Shown here: positions 7,611 to 10,819 of the stretch, in pieces | Layout: every line of letters begins with the position of its first letter | Numbering within the stretch: the stretch's first letter is position 1 | NCBI GenBank assembly: GCA_030616165.1 | Contig: JAUWXV010000123.1 | Location: 1 to 10,819 of the forward strand | Direction of reading: 5' to 3' | Source: a bacterium | Lineage (GTDB): Bacteria > SM23-31 > JAUVVT01 | DNA length: 10,819 nt | Translations under genes and position numbers: made by a program | The notes under the pieces: generated by a model | What the model was told of the DNA's origin: nothing | Seen by the model: only the letters and a program-made list of their open reading frames with translations | Database searches by the model: none

Positions 7611-10600
7611 TTACTTTTCGCGCAGGATTTTTTGAACCAGAACTGCACGTTCTCTTGCCATCTTCTCACGGAGCTCTTTGTCTTCCTCTATATCAAAATA
7701 TTTTCGTCCATCAATCCACGTTTGCTCACAGATACTGTAAGTTGAAAGGGGTGAACCACTCCAGATAACAAAATCCGCATCTTTGCCAACTTCCAGACTA
7801 CCAACGCGATTATCAATGCACAGTTGTTTAGCAGGATTCAATGTAACAAATTTCAGGGCTTCTTCCGGCGATACATTTCCATATTTCACAGCTTTTGCTG
7901 CCTCTAAATTCATACGTCTTGCCAGTTCTGAGTTATCAGAATTGAAACTCACCAAAAGACCCTGGTCATACATAAGAGCACCGTTGTAAGGAATAGCGTC
8001 CCATACTTCATATTTGTATGCCCACCAGTCGGTGAATGTGGTAGGCATCGAACCATGTTTTTTCAACACTTCTGCAACTTTATAACCTTCAAGAATGTGG
8101 ATAAGGACATCAACTTTGAAGCCTATTTCTTCTGCAAGTCGAATCGTGGATAGAATCTCGTCTTGTCGATAGGAGTGGCAATGGACTTGTATCTTCCCAT
8201 CAAGTACATCCAGCAAGGGTTCAAGCCGTAAATCTTTACGTGGAGGGATAAGGTTTTTGTTTTTCATTTTTTGCGTATTATACTCCTCCCATTCTCTGCG
8301 GTAATCTTTCGCTGATAGAAAGGTATCACGGATGAGTTGTTCAACGCCCATTCGCGTCCGTGGATAACGAGGAGTAAATTGTCCTACCCTACTGGATTGT
8401 TTGACATTTTCACCAAGTGCGAATTTGATTCCTGGCTTTGCACCATCGAACTTCATCTCTTCAGGAAGCGCACCCCATCGCAATTTAATAGGGGAAGTCT
8501 GTCCACCTATGGGATTCGCCGAGCCATGAATCAGATATGACATAGTTAAACCGCCAGCAAGTTGACGATAGATGTTTATATCGTCACTATTTATGACATC
8601 ACCAATATGTGTTTCAGAAGTAATGGCATGTGTCCCTTCATTTACACCACCACTGATAGCAATGTGTGAGTGAGCATCGATAAGACCGGGAGTAATATGC
8701 TTACCTTCCGCATCGATTACAAGTGCGCCTTCAGGTACGTATATATTTTTACCGACTGCTACTATTTTACCTTTTTTCACCATCAAATCTGCGTTTCCGA
8801 GGATACCGTCCGGTCCACACGTCCAGATAGTGGCGTTTTTTATTAAGAGGACTTCCGGTAGTACTGGCGGTTCGGTTCTGCCAAAAGCACCTTCCGGGTA
8901 AACTACAGGGAATTCCGTCATTTGAACGGATTCTAACTTTTTAGGTTCCTGTTTTTCTTTCCAGGGTTCTTTTAATTCGGCTTGCCAGGTTAATATGCTC
9001 CCATCACCTAAAGTACCGCTGCCAGATATCCTTGTTTCTTCAACTATACCACTCATTCTTGCCATTCCAGCGAAACCTATGGAATCACCCGGAAAAACAA
9101 AAGAGAGCAACCTTCTGTCCAGAATTACTTTAGTGACCTTTATTTTCTTTTTGTTGATACTCAGATTTGCCTGAGGCTTTGCTGGCTCACCCGATATAAC
9201 AATGGAACCGCCAATAGCCTTCCCTTTTGCATCAATCTGGAGAGTCCATGTACCTCGCACATCCACTTCTGGCTGGGGAGTAATTTCATAACGTTTGCCA
9301 GCTACCCATGTCTCGAGAATTTTAGTTTTGTCAGCAAACAGGTCGCCATCAGAGATAATAAGATTTGCTATCTTCCCTGCTTCCAAAGTGCCGAGAAATT
9401 GTGACATCTTCAACCATTCAGCAGGTATAGTGGTCAACGATGCTAATGCTTTATCAGGAGACAATCCACGCTTGACAGCAGTCCGCAACTTTGAAAGAAA
9501 ATCATCTATTTTCTGCAATCTTGAAGTTGTCAATGCGAAATCGATATTGGCTTTTGCCAAACGCGATGGATTTTCCGGGGCAAAATCCCAATGCCGAAGG
9601 CCTCTAAAACTAATATCAAGTTCGCTTTCAGTCGTTGAAACATCAGGTGCTTCCGGGAAATTGAGAGGTACAATCAATTTAATGCCCGTGTTTTTTATCG
9701 CCTGCAGACGCCGATATTCATAACCAGTGCACCTCACCCATATCTCCAGACCAAACTCCCTGGAAATTTTATCTGAACGCAGTATATCAAGTTCATTTGA
9801 TAATTCCATCACTACTGGTTTACGACCCACCGCATAAGGATATAGATCAGCAAGAGAAAGATTGATTTCTGGTGCGGTCTGTCCAGGAGGCGCTTTTTTA
9901 TATGCAGTCCATGCCTGGTCATACCAGAGAGCATCAAGAAATGTCTGGCGAATAAGTGCTATACCACCCATAAGCGAACCCGGATAGCCAGCAACTCCAC
10001 GACCCGTAATGCTCCGTCCTCTACTGAACGACATAGCCTGTGCCACATCATCCGAAAATATCGCCCTGTTGGGAGAAGTATCAGTAAGAAAAGTGAGAGC
10101 ACCAATACCACGGAAAATACCATCGGGTGGAAAAGTCAAAACCATGGTAATACCGTTTTTACGGAAACTCTGGGCAGTCTTCTCATCCGGGCGAAAAAGT
10201 TTCGAAGCACGCTGTTCTGGACGCACCGCTGCATTCCAGTGCAGACCCCCTTTTGCCTCTTCGCCAGCAGTAACCTCCCGCTGTTCAATTTGGGGAATGC
10301 CGTAATTCGTAAAAAGGTCAATAAAACCAGGATATATGGTTTTTCCATTTACATCACAGATAACTGCATCTGGTGGTATAACAACATTGGTTCCAACTGA
10401 TTCAATGCGGTCATCACGGATAACCATGGTTCCATTCTGAAGAGTCCTGCCTGGGGCAATAATTATGCGGGCGTTTTTGAATGCCACCACATTTGGTGTA
10501 TTTTCATGAAGACCAATCACAGGGGCTATTTGTCCCAAACAAAATCCTGCTGCGAGCAGCAGAAAAAGCAGTATCACACTGCAATTAAATAACCGTTTTT

Positions 10601-10616
10601 GAAATAAAATTTTCAT
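7611..10616 (-). CDS. Exported double-module amidohydrolase (inactive-looking N-half, active-looking C-half)
   Basis: This 1001-aa protein is twice the usual amidohydrolase length. A signal peptide (hydrophobic run at about 12-27) suggests periplasmic location. Module 1 (about 42-445) has the amidohydrolase frame, but the metal motif is GFIDLFTNYG at 97-106, with F102 and N104 in place of HxH; it closes with LGTLEAGKIANLIISDGD (408-425). A beta-rich linker follows (about 450-550). Module 2 (about 585-975) is an imidazolonepropionase-like amidohydrolase with full ligands: LIDAHSH (H649, H651), GENVK (735-739), VHCHS (H812, H814), H840 before LEGYKVA, and NSDNS (D894), then GSLEVGKDADFVIWSGSP. 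Both modules contain LIRxTFLxA (221-229 and 761-769), evidence of internal duplication. It probably hydrolyses a cyclic amide or peptide-like substrate, which cannot be named from sequence. AAGGA seven bases before the ATG supports the start. It is first of a three-gene set. Confidence 0.88.
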   Translation of the reverse strand: MKILFQKRLFNCSVILLFLLLAAGFCLGQIAPVIGLHENTPNVVAFKNARIIIAPGRTLQNGTMVIRDDRIESVGTNVVIPPDAVICDVNGKTIYPGFIDLFTNYGIPQIEQREVTAGEEAKGGLHWNAAVRPEQRASKLFRPDEKTAQSFRKNGITMVLTFPPDGIFRGIGALTFLTDTSPNRAIFSDDVAQAMSFSRGRSITGRGVAGYPGSLMGGIALIRQTFLDALWYDQAWTAYKKAPPGQTAPEINLSLADLYPYAVGRKPVVMELSNELDILRSDKISREFGLEIWVRCTGYEYRRLQAIKNTGIKLIVPLNFPEAPDVSTTESELDISFRGLRHWDFAPENPSRLAKANIDFALTTSRLQKIDDFLSKLRTAVKRGLSPDKALASLTTIPAEWLKMSQFLGTLEAGKIANLIISDGDLFADKTKILETWVAGKRYEITPQPEVDVRGTWTLQIDAKGKAIGGSIVISGEPAKPQANLSINKKKIKVTKVILDRRLLSFVFPGDSIGFAGMARMSGIVEETRISGSGTLGDGSILTWQAELKEPWKEKQEPKKLESVQMTEFPVVYPEGAFGRTEPPVLPEVLLIKNATIWTCGPDGILGNADLMVKKGKIVAVGKNIYVPEGALVIDAEGKHITPGLIDAHSHIAISGGVNEGTHAITSETHIGDVINSDDINIYRQLAGGLTMSYLIHGSANPIGGQTSPIKLRWGALPEEMKFDGAKPGIKFALGENVKQSSRVGQFTPRYPRTRMGVEQLIRDTFLSAKDYRREWEEYNTQKMKNKNLIPPRKDLRLEPLLDVLDGKIQVHCHSYRQDEILSTIRLAEEIGFKVDVLIHILEGYKVAEVLKKHGSMPTTFTDWWAYKYEVWDAIPYNGALMYDQGLLVSFNSDNSELARRMNLEAAKAVKYGNVSPEEALKFVTLNPAKQLCIDNRVGSLEVGKDADFVIWSGSPLSTYSICEQTWIDGRKYFDIEEDKELREKMARERAVLVQKILREK

Positions 10617-10819
10617 AACACCTTCCTTAAAAAAGTTAAAATGGAACTAACTTTGAAAGAAATTTATAAATTATTATGCTCAATGCACTAGTGAAGTGAT
10701 TTCTTAATCCTTTAACTAATAATTCTTCTATATTAGTATAAAATAGAATATTTAATGTCAAATGTCAAAATCCAAATGTCAAATCAAGCTCAAAATCCAA
10801 ATATCAAAATAACTATAAA
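10617..10819 (-). promoter_or_regulatory. Leader and possible promoter of the amidohydrolase gene set
   Basis: This AT-rich region lies upstream of the 1001-aa gene and contains no ORF. On the minus strand TTGACA (10756-10761) and TATACT (10735-10740) form a possible sigma-70-like pair, but the 15-base spacing is short. The start codon would be about 120 bases downstream. The -35-like box falls within the short repeat tract at 10754-10810. Confidence 0.3.
10754..10810. repeat. Short AT-rich repeat tract (ATGTCAAAT / CAAAATCCAAAT units)
   Basis: The tract is built from repeated short words: ATGTCAAATG, TCAAAATCCAAATGTC, ATGTCAAATC, CTCAAAATCCAAATATC, ending TCAAAAT. TGTCAAA occurs three times and CAAAATCCAAAT twice. 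It stops near the window end and may continue. It is not a CRISPR array: the units are too short and there are no regular spacers. It resembles dispersed low-complexity intergenic repeats seen in some uncultured bacterial genomes. Confidence 0.55.

Noticed and set aside
9295-9723. 142-aa reading frame on the plus strand
   Set aside because: It is antisense to the first module of the 1001-aa amidohydrolase, whose family motifs are clear, and shows no recognisable domain, ribosome-binding site or signal.
10136-10348. 70-aa reading frame on the minus strand
   Set aside because: It is out of frame inside the 1001-aa gene and has no independent support.
10754-10810. CRISPR-like repeat array
   Set aside because: The repeated words are only 7-12 bases, spacing is irregular, and there are no unique spacers or cas genes nearby.

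Overview
The window looks like a chromosomal piece of an uncultured Gram-negative bacterium, probably of the FCB (Fibrobacteres-Chlorobi-Bacteroidetes) side or a neighbouring candidate phylum. Three things point there: an exported protein ending in a FlgD-like / type-A sorting domain (type IX secretion style), a PpiD/SurA-type periplasmic foldase, and low-GC intergenic DNA with short GC-rich palindromic repeats. The placement is inferred from gene style, not from a marker gene. No rRNA, tRNA, phage gene, transposase or CRISPR array was seen.

Layout. 1-45: downstream flank with a short palindromic repeat. 46-951 (-): PhzF-family isomerase/epimerase-like protein. 952-1104: AT-rich divergent promoter region. 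1105-2919 (+): membrane-anchored PpiD-like peptidyl-prolyl isomerase/chaperone. 2920-3173: convergent spacer with a second copy of the palindromic repeat. 3174-4493 (-): secreted beta-propeller-like protein with a C-terminal sorting domain. 4494-4971: non-coding, with a GC-rich MITE-like inverted-repeat element at about 4656-4870. 4972-10616 (-): three exported proteins of the amidohydrolase type, transcribed right to left: a 1001-aa double amidohydrolase, a 446-aa amidohydrolase-like protein, and a Tat-exported M19 dipeptidase-like protein. The last two overlap by one base (TAATG). 10617-10819: leader region with a short AT-rich repeat tract.

The most interesting part is the right-hand gene set. 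It encodes four amidohydrolase-superfamily barrels, but only one, the C-terminal half of the 1001-aa protein, keeps a full set of metal ligands. The N-terminal half of that protein and the whole 446-aa protein have lost the HxH motif. The M19 protein keeps its His and Glu ligands but seems to lack the usual catalytic Asp. The set may be a periplasmic system of one live hydrolase with pseudo-enzyme partners, perhaps acting on peptides or modified amino acids. The substrate cannot be told from the sequence.
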